Below, in pieces: positions 18,783 through 28,370 of a stretch of DNA of 64,000 bases (positions within the stretch are counted from its first letter, which is position 1; each line of letters begins with the position of its first letter). The DNA lies in NCBI RefSeq assembly GCF_900343155.1, contig NZ_OUNG01000003.1, positions 372,001 through 436,000 of the forward strand, in the 5' to 3' direction. The translations under genes were made by a program, and so were the position numbers. The notes below the pieces were generated by a model. That model was not told the origin of the DNA, made no database searches, and was given only the letters and a program-made list of their open reading frames with translations. Source of the DNA: Lactimicrobium massiliense. Its GTDB lineage: Bacteria > Bacillota_I > Bacilli_A > Erysipelotrichales > Erysipelotrichaceae.

Positions 18783-19261
18783 AATACTCTCTCACAAAAT
18801 TTGTTTTTTAGAAGTGTACTGATATAGCTGATGTACATGTGTAAGCATTAATATACTGATTTCTTCACTGAAGGACAAGATCTTTGGTTTACACATCATA
18901 TTCAGCGATATAGTAAGCCTGTAAAAATACCGGAGTAATGTTCTGGCGTTTTTAGTACTGTTTGTCATTCTTTGCCATCTTCAATTCATTAATGCAGCCA
19001 GAAACGCAAGAATATTTGCTTTCTGTAAATTAGCACTCTAAATGACAGTTAGTATGGATGTAAGATACAATGTAGTGTCAATTCCATAACATAATCGTAA
19101 TATCTTCTTATATATCTTTACAGTTCGGCACTGTCTTGCTGCAACTATGTTTATATACGATGCATCAACGTTCCTCTTGAACAAAATATGCTCCTCTAAA
19201 TATTCCTTCATTCATTTTTACATCTTGATCCTAATAAGTGAATATTTTGCTGGAATTCCTT
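18783..19261. other. Decayed intergenic stretch with a degraded repeat
   Basis: No convincing gene is present. Between about 18900 and 19005 the sequence resembles 45430-45510: both carry AGCCTGTAAAAAT followed by CTTTGCCA, then ATTCAT and TGCAG, with scattered changes and a small gap. Read on the minus strand the two copies encode similar short peptides broken by stops, so they look like remnants of the same mobile-element gene. The rest of the stretch is AT-rich with nothing recognised. Confidence 0.4.
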
Positions 19262-19535
19262 CTCGCACTTATTCATACTGATCAATTTCTTATTCGGTAA
19301 TTGCATGATGTACTGTTTTGTTAGTTCTACCTGCGACTTTCTGGCCTTTCCTTGGTTTGCATGCCCTCAGCACCTGTGTCTTACGCACTTCGTATTCCCC
19401 AGACCAGATACTTGCCTGCTCCTTATTTCGGATTCCGCCTCACGACAGCCCTCCTTGGCATTTGCAAACGGTTATCAATCACAAAGCACCCGCAGTAGAT
19501 TTTCACCACCTAGATATTTGCAATGCCAAGCACAC
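19262..19535 (-). ncRNA. 5' fragment of a bacterial group II intron (domain I remnant)
   Basis: On the minus strand the fragment begins GTGTGC at 19535, fitting the GUGYG 5' consensus of group II introns. It continues through blocks typical of intron domain I: GTGGTGAAAATCTACTGCGG, then GAGGGCTGTCGTGAGGCGGA and GTCTGGGGAATACGAAG. After about 270 bases the similarity fades, and no reverse transcriptase gene or domain V hairpin is found nearby. It is therefore a truncated, non-splicing remnant. The call rests on remembered consensus features rather than an alignment. Confidence 0.6.
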
Positions 19536-19597
19536 TAAATAGTGTATGTTAATACACCAATGAGTATTTGCTGTGTTACTGTTATGTCAAAGTTGGA

Positions 19598-21814
19598 TCA
19601 CTTCACCACAACTGCATATTTTCGGAAGTTATAGATCCATGCAAACTTTCCAACAGGCATCCAATAGCTTCCGTCAATTGGATCAGACACATGAACCTGG
19701 TTGTGAATTGGATCATATCCATCCAAACAAACAGCATGATTATTTGACATGGCAGAGCCAAAGTTTGTAGATATCCAAACCGGGGGATAGAAATGAATTG
19801 TAACAAACGCAATCACAGGATTTCCATATTGTATCTCACGCATCAATGCATCTACAGAGGAGCCCGTATAGTCTTGTGTCGGTTCATATCTGCTGCCCCA
19901 TGCCGCAAGAGGTGAAGGAAAAATGGATGTATAAAGTCTTGAATTTGAAACAAATGGACTGCCCACAAATCCCGTAAATGGAGTCCCATCCGTAGAATGA
20001 GGTATTGTCCTCAAGAAATCTCTGACATTCATATCTCTCAGTTTTCCTTTTGCCTGTAAAGCTTCAAATAATGAAACACCTTCACAGCCCACAGGTGCCC
20101 CAATTCTGTACTGATTATAGTTCGGAGCACCAAGATAAGTACGTACACTAAATGGATATGAAACATTAGAGCCAAATGATCCTGGATAGGATCCCTTAGG
20201 CAATATGTAGAACTGTAATGCCTCAACACGCAAACCATAACCTGTTGTGCCTGCCATGCCACCATTCATAGTCCAATTCATCCAGCCAACATTTTCCACA
20301 TGCACTCTGTACCAAATATTCATGGCAGAGGATATATCTCCCTGAAGCCGCACCTGAAGTGCTTCAACTTGCAGAGCCATTCCAGTTGTACCAGCAGTAC
20401 CTCCAGAAGTTACCCAATCCTGCCAGCCAATATTCTGAACATGAGTTCTATATTGAATAGAGCCTGAAATTCCTTCTACTCCCAAATACATTTGTAATGC
20501 TTCAACACGCAGGCCTTGTCCAGTTGTTCCAGTAACACCTCCGTTGCCGCAACCAACCTGCCATCCGATATTCTGAACATGTGTACGATAAGAAACTGAT
20601 ACGCTAAAAAATGGTCTATCTGTTTTTCCTGGTGCTGGAGCATTTTTAGGTAACAATCTTATTTCAATTGCCTCAACACGCAAACCAAGGCTAGTTGTAC
20701 CAGCACTGTTGCCATTACAAGTCCAATCAAGCCAGCCAAAACTTTGAATGTGAACACGATAGTAAAGATTGAAATGATTACTCATTTCACCAGTCAGTTG
20801 CATTTGAATGGCTTCAATCCGCAACCCTCTGCCGACAGTTCCTGTCAAGGCATTATTTTCTGACCAATTCTGCCATCCAATGTTTTGAACATGGGCACGG
20901 TATTGAACGCCACCAGAAAAATCTTGATGATCAAGATTGATCCGTAATGCTTCCATTTGCTTTGCCTGCCCTGTAGTTCCAGCTAAATGCCCATTTTCTA
21001 CATATGACTGCCAACCAATATCTTGTACATGAGCCCGATACGAAAGTCTGGTGTGATAGAAGGAACCTCCGGTTGTTTCAGGAGCCTCCTCACCTTTCCT
21101 TACAAATTTAAATTGAACTGCAGATAGGGGCAAATCGAAATCATTCGTTCCTGCAGAATCTCCATTTCTCGCCCATGATAGCCAGCCACTTCCTAAAACA
21201 CAAACTCGATAATATAAATCAAAATCATCACTGATATTTTTACCGGGTTTTGCTTCAATTGCTTCTATCTGATATCCTTTTCCTATTGTTCCTGCTGTCT
21301 CTCCATTATGTTTCCATTCTTGCCATCCACTGTGCTGAACATAAGCACGATAAGAAACAATATCGTTCACTGATTCCAGATTCTCAGTTGAAACATTCAA
21401 TTGAAATGCTTCCACCCTGTCACTATTCTCCAATCCTGCAGTCTCTCCATTACCAACTGCATCTTCCCATCCAATATTGGAGCAGTAAACTCGAAAAGAT
21501 GCAGATACGCTTACTTCTGGAAGATCCGGTATTGCGGAAGGTAATTCAGTTGGTTCTGAAACCGGTGGCATAGTTGCAGGCGCAACTGATGCTTGCGCTC
21601 CGTCTGTTTGGTTATTAACTTCATCCTGAGATAGCTCAGCTGGTGGTGCTGATTCTAACAATGGAGTTGATGAAGGCTCAGGAGAGGGTTCAGATGTCAT
21701 TTCTGATTCAGAAGATGGTAAAGCAGGAGCTTTATCATCTTCCGCATATGCGACAGATGGAATAAAGAACAGTGCACTCAGCACAACTGCAGTGAGTTTT
21801 GTAATAACCCTCAT
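19598..21814 (-). CDS. Secreted ChW-repeat protein with C39-like peptidase domain
   Basis: A 738-aa protein. Residues 1-24 form a signal peptide ending AYA-ED. A Ser/Pro/Glu-rich linker follows to about residue 105. Then come nine ChW repeats of about 45-60 residues, with cores such as YRAHVQNIGWQNW and GTTGxGLRVEAL. The C-terminal 180 residues form a C39_2-like papain-fold domain: catalytic Cys in APVGCEGVSL and His in NNHAVCLDGYD, followed by an Asp in HVSDPIDGS. ChW repeats are thought to bind cell-surface components, so this is likely a surface peptidase. A GGGGGAA site precedes the ATG. It has the same architecture as the gene at 21960. Confidence 0.88.
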   Translation of the reverse strand: MRVITKLTAVVLSALFFIPSVAYAEDDKAPALPSSESEMTSEPSPEPSSTPLLESAPPAELSQDEVNNQTDGAQASVAPATMPPVSEPTELPSAIPDLPEVSVSASFRVYCSNIGWEDAVGNGETAGLENSDRVEAFQLNVSTENLESVNDIVSYRAYVQHSGWQEWKHNGETAGTIGKGYQIEAIEAKPGKNISDDFDLYYRVCVLGSGWLSWARNGDSAGTNDFDLPLSAVQFKFVRKGEEAPETTGGSFYHTRLSYRAHVQDIGWQSYVENGHLAGTTGQAKQMEALRINLDHQDFSGGVQYRAHVQNIGWQNWSENNALTGTVGRGLRIEAIQMQLTGEMSNHFNLYYRVHIQSFGWLDWTCNGNSAGTTSLGLRVEAIEIRLLPKNAPAPGKTDRPFFSVSVSYRTHVQNIGWQVGCGNGGVTGTTGQGLRVEALQMYLGVEGISGSIQYRTHVQNIGWQDWVTSGGTAGTTGMALQVEALQVRLQGDISSAMNIWYRVHVENVGWMNWTMNGGMAGTTGYGLRVEALQFYILPKGSYPGSFGSNVSYPFSVRTYLGAPNYNQYRIGAPVGCEGVSLFEALQAKGKLRDMNVRDFLRTIPHSTDGTPFTGFVGSPFVSNSRLYTSIFPSPLAAWGSRYEPTQDYTGSSVDALMREIQYGNPVIAFVTIHFYPPVWISTNFGSAMSNNHAVCLDGYDPIHNQVHVSDPIDGSYWMPVGKFAWIYNFRKYAVVVK

Positions 21815-21959
21815 TGAAATTCCCCCAATTTATTTTGAAATATATTATAGATTTGGTTGTGATTAATGTCACATTAATTTATCTTACAGTTCATTCATTT
21901 ATACAAAATAGAAGCAGTATTTTCATAGGCAATCTGTTTCTAATCTATTTTCCGATTAT

Positions 21960-24203
21960 TCAACAAAATGGTCTGCCAACAGCAAATATACTTCCATGTG
22001 CAGGATAATATACCGGATAGCAATCATTTACACTGGGCGGCCAGGCATCAATCACTCTGCCATTGCCAAGTGCAATTGCAACGTGAATGATTGTTCCTCT
22101 GCTTGCATACCACACAAGATCCCCTCGGCGGATATCAGAAGAAGAAACCTTTCTAATCCCTGGTGTAGAGTAGTATAACGTTCTGGAATCCCATTCATTT
22201 TCACGGCGTGCATGATGCTCTGGCGTAGCCGGAGAAGGATCAAATCCTGCCGCATACAAGCACTGCATTACCAGACCGCTGCAATCTACAGCACCTCCAG
22301 GAGCCGTAGAATGACAGATAAGGTACCGCGTTCCCATATACTCATATGCGCACTGAATCATAGCTTCTATTCGTTCATTAGAGGAATTCAAATTTCCCGT
22401 TATCATAGGATGGACGTAATAACCCGGCAAAGAATACAGTGTCGGTGCAAAAGGTTGAACCGCATCCTGATAGCCATCCCCATTATAGTGATACCAGAGT
22501 CCACCCGACTTCAGCCATCCATTCACATGAGAAGCATCTTTTTTCTGAAAACTATTTGCTGTTGTTCCTGGGCCCGATTTTCCCTTAGGCGAAATAATTA
22601 CCTGGATTGCTTCAACCCGGTAACACATGCCTTCTGTACCAGCGCTGCTTCCATTACATGCCCAGCCCATCCAGCCACCATTCTCAACATGTACCCGGTA
22701 CCAAACATCCATGAAGTTAGAAGCATCTCCGGTCAGTTTAATCTGGATTGCTTCTATTTGTAAAGCTCTGCCTGTTGTTCCGGCTATATCTCCATCAGTC
22801 TTCCAATCCTGCCAACCTACATTTTGTACATGTACGCGATATGCGATACTTCCATCTGTACCATGCGAAGTGAATTTCATTTGCAGTGCTTCGACCCGTA
22901 ATGCTCTGCCTGTTGTTCCGGCAACAGAATCATTTCCGACAAATCCCTGCCAGCCTATATTTTGAACATGAGCACGATAAGAAACAGAAAATGAAAGACA
23001 TGGTTTTGATGTATTTCCTGGAGCTGGAGTTCCCTTTTCAACTAATCTTACTTCAAATGCTTCAAGCCTCAGGCTCATTCCAGTCGTTCCGGCATCCGCA
23101 CCATTCGAAGCCCAATCCAGCCAACCTATATTTTGAACATGAACACGATAGTAGATATCATAGTGACTTGCCATTTCTCCTGTTAAACGGATTGACAATG
23201 CTTCTGCTTGCAAAGCTCTTCCTGTTGTCCCGGAAACATTTCTTGTCCATCCTTGCCAGCCTATATTCTGCACATGAGCGCGATATTCAACGGAACCTGC
23301 ATAAGGCTGCTTAATCAGTCTCAGTTTAAATGCTTCAAGTCTCAATCCTTCTCCAACAGTTCCTACAGTTTCCTGCTCGTTAACATCGGCAAGCCAGCCA
23401 TAATTCTGAACATGAGCACTGCATGAAAGGTATCCTTCCAAAAATGGGTGAGTTGTGCTTCCTGGTGCCGCTGTCCCATGCGGCTGAATTACTACTTGCA
23501 AAGCCTGCAATGATCTAGACAAATCGATCATGCCAGAAATCTGCCCATTACACGCCCAGTCAAGCCAGCCCAAAGTACTGCTATAACTGCGATAGTAAAT
23601 ATCATATTGGCTTGCTTCTGCACCAGTTAATTGAATTTTAAATGCCTCCATGCGCAGATTCTGTCCTGGGATTCCCGCATTTTGACCATTAGAAACCGGA
23701 TCCATCCAGCCAACATTCTGAATATAAGCAGCATATTGAAAATGAACCATGTCACTGTCAAGGTGATAAGCTTCCAAATACGCAGAATTTCCCTTTTCAG
23801 AACCTGCTGTCAAGCCGCTCGTTTTGGTTTCCTGCCAGCCTGTATCATTGAGATAAACGTCATAAGAAATAGATGGAAGATCATTTGATATATGCTCAGC
23901 AGAGTCTGATGCAATCGGCGCTGATGGCTCAGCCTGCTCTGGAGTGGAAGCAGTATCTATCCCAGTTTCATCAGTATCTTCAACAGATTCTGGTACTTCT
24001 GTATCAATCGGCTCCTTCCCACCATCATCACTTTTCTCATTTTCCTCTGGTAACGATGTTGGCTCTGGCGATGAAATAGCATTTGTATCTTGCGAAGCTG
24101 ATGATGGTAATGGCACTTCTTCAGCCTGAGCAGGCAGAGAAACTCCCGATACTATTGTAATTGCACAAACAAATGACAGAATTATCTTTCCCATTTTCAT
24201 CAT
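21960..24203 (-). CDS. Secreted ChW-repeat protein with NlpC/P60 domain
   Basis: A 747-aa protein with a signal peptide (residues 1-27, ending AQAEE) and an acidic Ser/Pro/Glu linker to about residue 110. Nine ChW repeats fill about 110-560. A short NGWLKSGGLWYHYNGDG segment resembles a cell-wall/choline-binding type repeat. The C-terminal NlpC/P60 domain has catalytic Cys in AVDCSGLVMQ and His in IIHVAIALGNG. NlpC/P60 enzymes cleave peptide bonds in peptidoglycan stems. The gene starts after a good GAGAGGAAAG site and is followed 145 bp later by its C39-like paralogue, so the pair is probably co-expressed at the cell surface. Confidence 0.9.
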   Translation of the reverse strand: MMKMGKIILSFVCAITIVSGVSLPAQAEEVPLPSSASQDTNAISSPEPTSLPEENEKSDDGGKEPIDTEVPESVEDTDETGIDTASTPEQAEPSAPIASDSAEHISNDLPSISYDVYLNDTGWQETKTSGLTAGSEKGNSAYLEAYHLDSDMVHFQYAAYIQNVGWMDPVSNGQNAGIPGQNLRMEAFKIQLTGAEASQYDIYYRSYSSTLGWLDWACNGQISGMIDLSRSLQALQVVIQPHGTAAPGSTTHPFLEGYLSCSAHVQNYGWLADVNEQETVGTVGEGLRLEAFKLRLIKQPYAGSVEYRAHVQNIGWQGWTRNVSGTTGRALQAEALSIRLTGEMASHYDIYYRVHVQNIGWLDWASNGADAGTTGMSLRLEAFEVRLVEKGTPAPGNTSKPCLSFSVSYRAHVQNIGWQGFVGNDSVAGTTGRALRVEALQMKFTSHGTDGSIAYRVHVQNVGWQDWKTDGDIAGTTGRALQIEAIQIKLTGDASNFMDVWYRVHVENGGWMGWACNGSSAGTEGMCYRVEAIQVIISPKGKSGPGTTANSFQKKDASHVNGWLKSGGLWYHYNGDGYQDAVQPFAPTLYSLPGYYVHPMITGNLNSSNERIEAMIQCAYEYMGTRYLICHSTAPGGAVDCSGLVMQCLYAAGFDPSPATPEHHARRENEWDSRTLYYSTPGIRKVSSSDIRRGDLVWYASRGTIIHVAIALGNGRVIDAWPPSVNDCYPVYYPAHGSIFAVGRPFC

Positions 24204-24518
24204 TTCTTACTTTCCTCTCAATACTTACACCTAATGTATCACCAAGTTCGAATGGGCTCAAATCCTGCTCCACCAGAATTGGATAAGTCTCAATTGCCTT
24301 CGTTACGCTGTCCATAACCTGGGCGTCGGCTAAGCTTTACAACGGGATTAAATCCCAAGGACAATATATCTGCCGACTGCTGGCTTGTACTTTGTCTTTC
24401 TAAATCTGCTGACTTGCCCTGACAGCACTGCTTGCGCAGCGGGCGGTAGCCTGTCAGGGCTTACCGGTAATGCTGAACTGTCTAATAATCCGTCGATCAC
24501 AAGGCAGATCTCAATGTC
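24204..24518. other. Gene-free leader upstream of the NlpC/P60 gene
   Basis: No gene longer than a doubtful 64-codon frame is seen. The stretch contains a perfect 10-bp stem, GCCCTGACAG at 24416-24425 with CTGTCAGGGC at 24451-24460, enclosing a smaller CTGC/GCAG hairpin, and a GGGAUUUAAUCCC-type hairpin on the minus strand near 24340. These could be a structured 5' leader of the downstream gene or a REP-like element. No known riboswitch consensus was recognised. Confidence 0.35.
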
Positions 24519-24548
24519 AATGTCATTAAGTTAGGGCTTGATGATTGA

Positions 24549-24588
24549 AACGCTTTGTATTTTGTAAGAATACAAGGCGTTTTTTTTG
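24549..24588 (+). terminator. Intrinsic terminator upstream of IS4 transposase
   Basis: AACGCTTTGTATT pairs with AATACAAGGCGTT around a short loop and is followed by eight T residues. It sits just inside the left end of the IS4-family element, before the transposase promoter region, where it would stop external transcripts from entering the gene. Confidence 0.7.
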
Positions 24589-24700
24589 ATGGCCAAAAGG
24601 GTCCGTATTTCTTTGGATGATTTTCTAAAAAAATACTTGACAGCCAAAAATCAGCCTTTTTTACACAATCCGAAGGAAATTGTAGGAGGAAAAATTCACT

Positions 24701-26005
24701 ATGATTTCCATTGACTCTGTTAAGTGCGTAGATGACATTTTAGCTAAGGCCATTGATATGGTCGAGCAAAATATAAGCTGCTATTGTACGCAGCCAGGTG
24801 TTGACTTCACTCGGATACGTGCACTGCCCGCTGGTACTCTGATTCGCTTCCTTATCCAGAAACAGGCCAAGGCATTAAACCAGGAACTCTCTGATTTCTT
24901 TGTTTCCAAAGTCCCGCCGTCTGCTTCGGCTTTCTGCCAGCAGCGTTCAAAGCTCGATCCCGAAGCTCTTGAAAGAGTAATGCACTTAATGACTGAAAAC
25001 ATTCCTGGAACCAGATTCTTCAAAGGCTATCGTGTATTCGCTTGTGATGGATCAGATGTACGTATCCCTTATAACCCTGATGATCCAGAGACATTTCTGA
25101 AGAATGATGAGAACAGCCAGGGCTACAATCAGCTTCATCTCAATGCTCTGTATGACGTTCTGAATCGCATATATACAGACGCTATGATAGATACGAAACA
25201 GAAGTCTCATGAGAAAGGCGCTCTGCTTGATATGCTTAAAGCCCATGATCTGCCAGCCAAAACGATTATTACTGCTGACCGCGGCTACGAAAGCTATGAG
25301 CTGCTTGCCTATATGCTTGAAAACAGCATTCACTTCGCTATTCGTATAAAGGATATATTCAGCAGCGGGATCTTATCTGCCATTGATCTGCCAGATGAAG
25401 AATTCGATCGAGATATCACTCGTATATTGACAAGAAGCCAGACGAAAGAGATCAAGCAAAACAAGCAGAAATACGTATTCCTGCCATCAAACGTAAATTT
25501 CAGTTATCTGGATTTTGATCATCCGTTCTACAATATGACTTTCCGTGTCGCCCGTTTCAAAATCACGGATGGTACTTATGAGTGCCTGGTTACGAATCTG
25601 CCCAAAGATGAATTTTCCATCACTGAGCTTAAGGAACTTTACCATATGCGCTGGGAGATCGAAGGTGCATTCCGCCACTTGAAATACGATACAAACATGG
25701 TTTACTTCAATTCAGTCAAGCAGAAAAACGCAAGACAGGAAATCTATGCCGCTCTCATCATGTACAACTACACCCAGCTTCTGATCAATGCTGTGCCGGT
25801 AGAAAAGCATGGCAGAAAATGGGCGTATCAGATTGCTTTTAAGCCTGCCGTTACGAATGCGCGATTATTCCTGAAGAAGCTTATTACGACAAAAGCATTC
25901 ATAGACAGAATAAAAAACTTCCTGAGTCCCGTACGACCAGGAAGAAAGTTCAAGCGCAATATAAAGTCACAACCAGCAAGACTGTCACTCTATAGAGCTG
26001 CCTAA
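24701..26005 (+). CDS. IS4-family transposase
   Basis: A 434-aa DDE transposase. The catalytic Asp residues fit VFACDGSDVRIP (about residue 117) and TADRGYESYELL (about 190). YHMRWEIEGAFRHLKYD gives the Y-(2)-R-(3)-E-(6)-K signature of the IS4 family (about 310). An AGGAGG site at about 24685 is well placed before the ATG at 24701. The frame is unbroken and the length normal, so it is probably active. Confidence 0.93.
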   Translation: MISIDSVKCVDDILAKAIDMVEQNISCYCTQPGVDFTRIRALPAGTLIRFLIQKQAKALNQELSDFFVSKVPPSASAFCQQRSKLDPEALERVMHLMTENIPGTRFFKGYRVFACDGSDVRIPYNPDDPETFLKNDENSQGYNQLHLNALYDVLNRIYTDAMIDTKQKSHEKGALLDMLKAHDLPAKTIITADRGYESYELLAYMLENSIHFAIRIKDIFSSGILSAIDLPDEEFDRDITRILTRSQTKEIKQNKQKYVFLPSNVNFSYLDFDHPFYNMTFRVARFKITDGTYECLVTNLPKDEFSITELKELYHMRWEIEGAFRHLKYDTNMVYFNSVKQKNARQEIYAALIMYNYTQLLINAVPVEKHGRKWAYQIAFKPAVTNARLFLKKLITTKAFIDRIKNFLSPVRPGRKFKRNIKSQPARLSLYRAA

Positions 26006-26130
26006 GCAACTTCATTATACGAGGTAAGCCTTTGGACGCAATGATAAAGTGACAGATTGCTCAAAAGATGTTTTCGTCATGCCTTCTTTTTGAGAACCTC
26101 TGGATTGTCCTCTAAGAGCTGAGTAAAAAA

Positions 26131-26178
26131 GAAGCTGAGTCCTGAAGAATAACATTATTATTCTTCATCCAGCTTCTT
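26131..26178 (+). terminator. Hairpin near the right end of the IS4 element
   Basis: GAAGCTGAGTCCTGAAGAAT pairs with ATTCTTCATCCAGCTTC across a short ATAACATTATT loop, giving a long imperfect stem that ends in TT. It lies 125 bp after the transposase stop, still inside the element, and probably ends its transcript, though the T-run is weak. Confidence 0.5.
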
Positions 26179-26323
26179 AACTTAACAGGTCAAAATCTCA
26201 ATATCACTTTCATGAGCTTATCTTAATGACATTGATCTCAATGTCTGAGCTTCAGGCACTCAGATCTGCCTGTGATATATTTCTTTGATTCTTACGCTGC
26301 AACTGGACGAATAATGTCTGCCG

Positions 26324-27589
26324 TCATCTTCTGGCCATCATATGGAATTCCCCTGTTGTCAGAATCTTATAGAAAACCCTCAATGCTTTACAGCCAACCG
26401 CAATCACCGACTGCATCTTCTTTAACGGATTCTCTTTACGAGTCGTGTAGTATGCGTGGATTGCCGCAAATTCACTGTTGTTGTTAATCAGTGAAATTGC
26501 CAGCTGATACACACACAATCTCAGTCTCTTGCGTCCTCGATAGCTGATTCCGCTCTCTCAGTTATGTTTGCCGGAGCTGTCTGCTACAATCGCAAGTCCA
26601 GCCAGCTTCTGAAGAGCCTTGGCATCCTTGATTCTGCTGATGTCTCCGACCTCAGCTACAAACGTCAGTACCGAGATCGATCCAACACCAGAGATCCTGA
26701 GCAACTCTCTGGTGTTCAGAATCTGCCACAGCAGATCATTTGCTTCTTCCATGACCCGATCCACTCTTGAGCGGTACGTCTCCAGATCATTCAGAAAATC
26801 CATCAGCTCCATCCTTGCGGCTTTTGGTGCTTCTTTCCTGCCGATGCTTTTCTTCGCTGCTGTGTACAATTCTCAGCGCTTCTTCTCCCTGCTCCTTTCG
26901 CCTTGTTATCGCGTCACACCTTCAGAATTTCATCAATCCCTGCTGCCACAATATCTTGCGGGAGCGAGTATTTCTTCAGAATCATCGTTCCTGTCACATT
27001 GCCAATATTTCCATATACCTCAAGGTATTCTGGGAAGTAGAAGGAAAACCCTCTGGCTACTCTGTTCTTGATCCTTGTCAGTTCTACCACTGCACGTGTT
27101 CTCTGATTCGGCAGCTCTCTGATTTCCGCATAAATGCCTTCAGAGATATAGGGAAGGCAATAACGTCTTCACATTCCAGTCCTGCTATTACCTTCGGATC
27201 TTTGCGGTCATTCTTGGAAGGATCGTTATCATCGAGTTCCTTTGACTTCTTGACCACAGCAGAATTGACCTGTGCAAGAATCATTCCGCTGTCCTTGATG
27301 TACGCCCCAGATTCATCCAGTAATGACCTGTAGGTTCCAATGCAGCAAGGATGAATTTCATGCCATTCTTTTTTGCCAGATCAGCTGCCCAGGCTCTGAA
27401 CGCCTAAAAGCCCTCCTTTCTGTTGGTAAACTTGAACGGTTTACGGGAAAGTTCAATCTTCCGATTGGTGAACGCTCTTGCATAATGATTCTCGCTGCCT
27501 ACGTCTGCACCGATCACCATCATGTCATCCGTGCCTGTGATTGGCAGCTCCCTGTCACACTTATATGCTACAGGAAGCTTTTTATACAT
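26324..27589 (-). pseudogene. Degenerate IS110-family transposase
   Basis: Pieces of one transposase lie in several minus-strand frames. The N-terminal DEDD/RuvC-like part, containing MVIGADVGSENHYARAF, lies around 27404-27589. A second piece, including SELDDNDPSKNDRKDPKVI-like residues, is at about 27084-27284. The Transposase_20 part, with LLRISGVGSISVLTFVAEVG, is at 26558-26869. A C-terminal piece, AIHAYYTTRKENPLKKMQ, is at about 26324-26518. Frameshifts and stops break it several times, so it cannot be functional. It differs from the intact IS110 gene at 49.9-51.0 kb, so it represents another element. Confidence 0.8.
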
Positions 27590-27634
27590 CTGACATAGGA
27601 AACATATATACTTTTGATCAAGGAGGCAGACATA

Positions 27635-28177
27635 ATGGCAAAACTACAGGCAGGCATGAAGATGCCGGATTTTCACTTCGATACAGCTGAAAAGCAGAAT
27701 ATTGACTTTAGAAACGAACTTCAGAAAGCACCTAAGACAGCACTTGTCTTTCTGCGTTACTACGGCTGCACATTCTGCCAGATGGATATGCATGACTATG
27801 AAATACACTACGAAGAAATCACGGCTAGCAAAGGCCAGTTCTTTGTTGTACTGCAGTCCAATCCAGATCACATCAGGCAGCAGCTTGCCCAGCACCCACT
27901 CCCCTATCAGATCATCTGTGATCCCGAAGCAAAACTGTACAAACAATTTGAGATCACTGCCAGTGCAGATATGAAAGACATTGTAGGTCCACACACCATG
28001 CTCAAAGCAGCCAGAGCAAAGAAAGAAGGCTACACGCATGGCCAGTATGAAGGGATTGAAACCCAGCTACCAGCCACCTTCATCATTGCGCAGGACGGCA
28101 CCATTCTAAGTGCATACTATGCCAAGCACGTGGACGAATCAGCCACTGCAGAATACCTGAAAAACGCACTTCAATAG
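27635..28177 (+). CDS. Peroxiredoxin-like (AhpC/TSA) redoxin protein
   Basis: A 180-aa thioredoxin-fold protein. Near residue 45, LVFLRYYGCTFCQMDMHDYE gives a CxxC at the position of the redoxin active site. The rest matches PRX-like AhpC/TSA-related proteins (FFVVLQSNPDHIRQQL, ICDPEAKLYKQF). Such proteins reduce peroxides or disulfides in the cytoplasm. The ATG at 27635 follows AAGGAGG with ideal spacing, so it is preferred over an in-frame start at 27614. It stands alone between the IS110 remnant and the PTS operon. Substrate is not known. Confidence 0.82.
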   Translation: MAKLQAGMKMPDFHFDTAEKQNIDFRNELQKAPKTALVFLRYYGCTFCQMDMHDYEIHYEEITASKGQFFVVLQSNPDHIRQQLAQHPLPYQIICDPEAKLYKQFEITASADMKDIVGPHTMLKAARAKKEGYTHGQYEGIETQLPATFIIAQDGTILSAYYAKHVDESATAEYLKNALQ

Positions 28178-28296
28178 CATTTCTTCGCTTACATTTCCAT
28201 TAGCAAGCACTCTGCGGCAGATTTTTCCTGTCACAGAGAATTTTTTCAGCTTTTCCAATGATATTTTCAAAGATTTTCCAACAAGTCTAATTTTTG

Positions 28297-28308
28297 CCGC
28301 ATTTGCGG
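28297..28308. promoter_or_regulatory. Possible operator upstream of the PRD regulator gene
   Basis: A palindrome CCGCATTTGCGG lies about 63 bp before the regulator start, in the gap after the redoxin gene. Its position suits an operator or promoter element for the PTS operon, but no matching -35/-10 pair or catabolite site was confirmed, so this is tentative. Confidence 0.25.
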
Positions 28309-28370
28309 AAGTGCTTTGGCATTGTACGCAAAGGTGAAGCCACCTAACATGAAATCAGAGAGAGGGTACG

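Larger units (their letters stand above)
24519..26233 (+). mobile_element. IS4-family insertion sequence (IS231-like)
   Basis: The element carries one transposase gene. Its ends show AATGTCATTAAG at 24519-24530 inverted at 26222-26233. They are flanked by a 12-bp direct repeat, GATCTCAATGTC, at 24507-24518 and 26234-26245, which is the length of target duplication made by IS231-type IS4 elements. An upstream hairpin with a T-run (24549-24588) blocks read-through transcription from outside. Intact ends, intact duplication and an unbroken gene point to a recent insertion. Confidence 0.85.

Noticed and set aside
19598..24203. Repeated sequence that could suggest a CRISPR array
   Set aside because: The repeats are protein-coding ChW repeats, imperfect and longer than CRISPR units, with no regular spacers.
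24204..24518. Possible c-di-AMP (ydaO) riboswitch before the NlpC/P60 gene
   Set aside because: Such riboswitches often precede wall-hydrolase genes, but the conserved core sequences of that class could not be found here.
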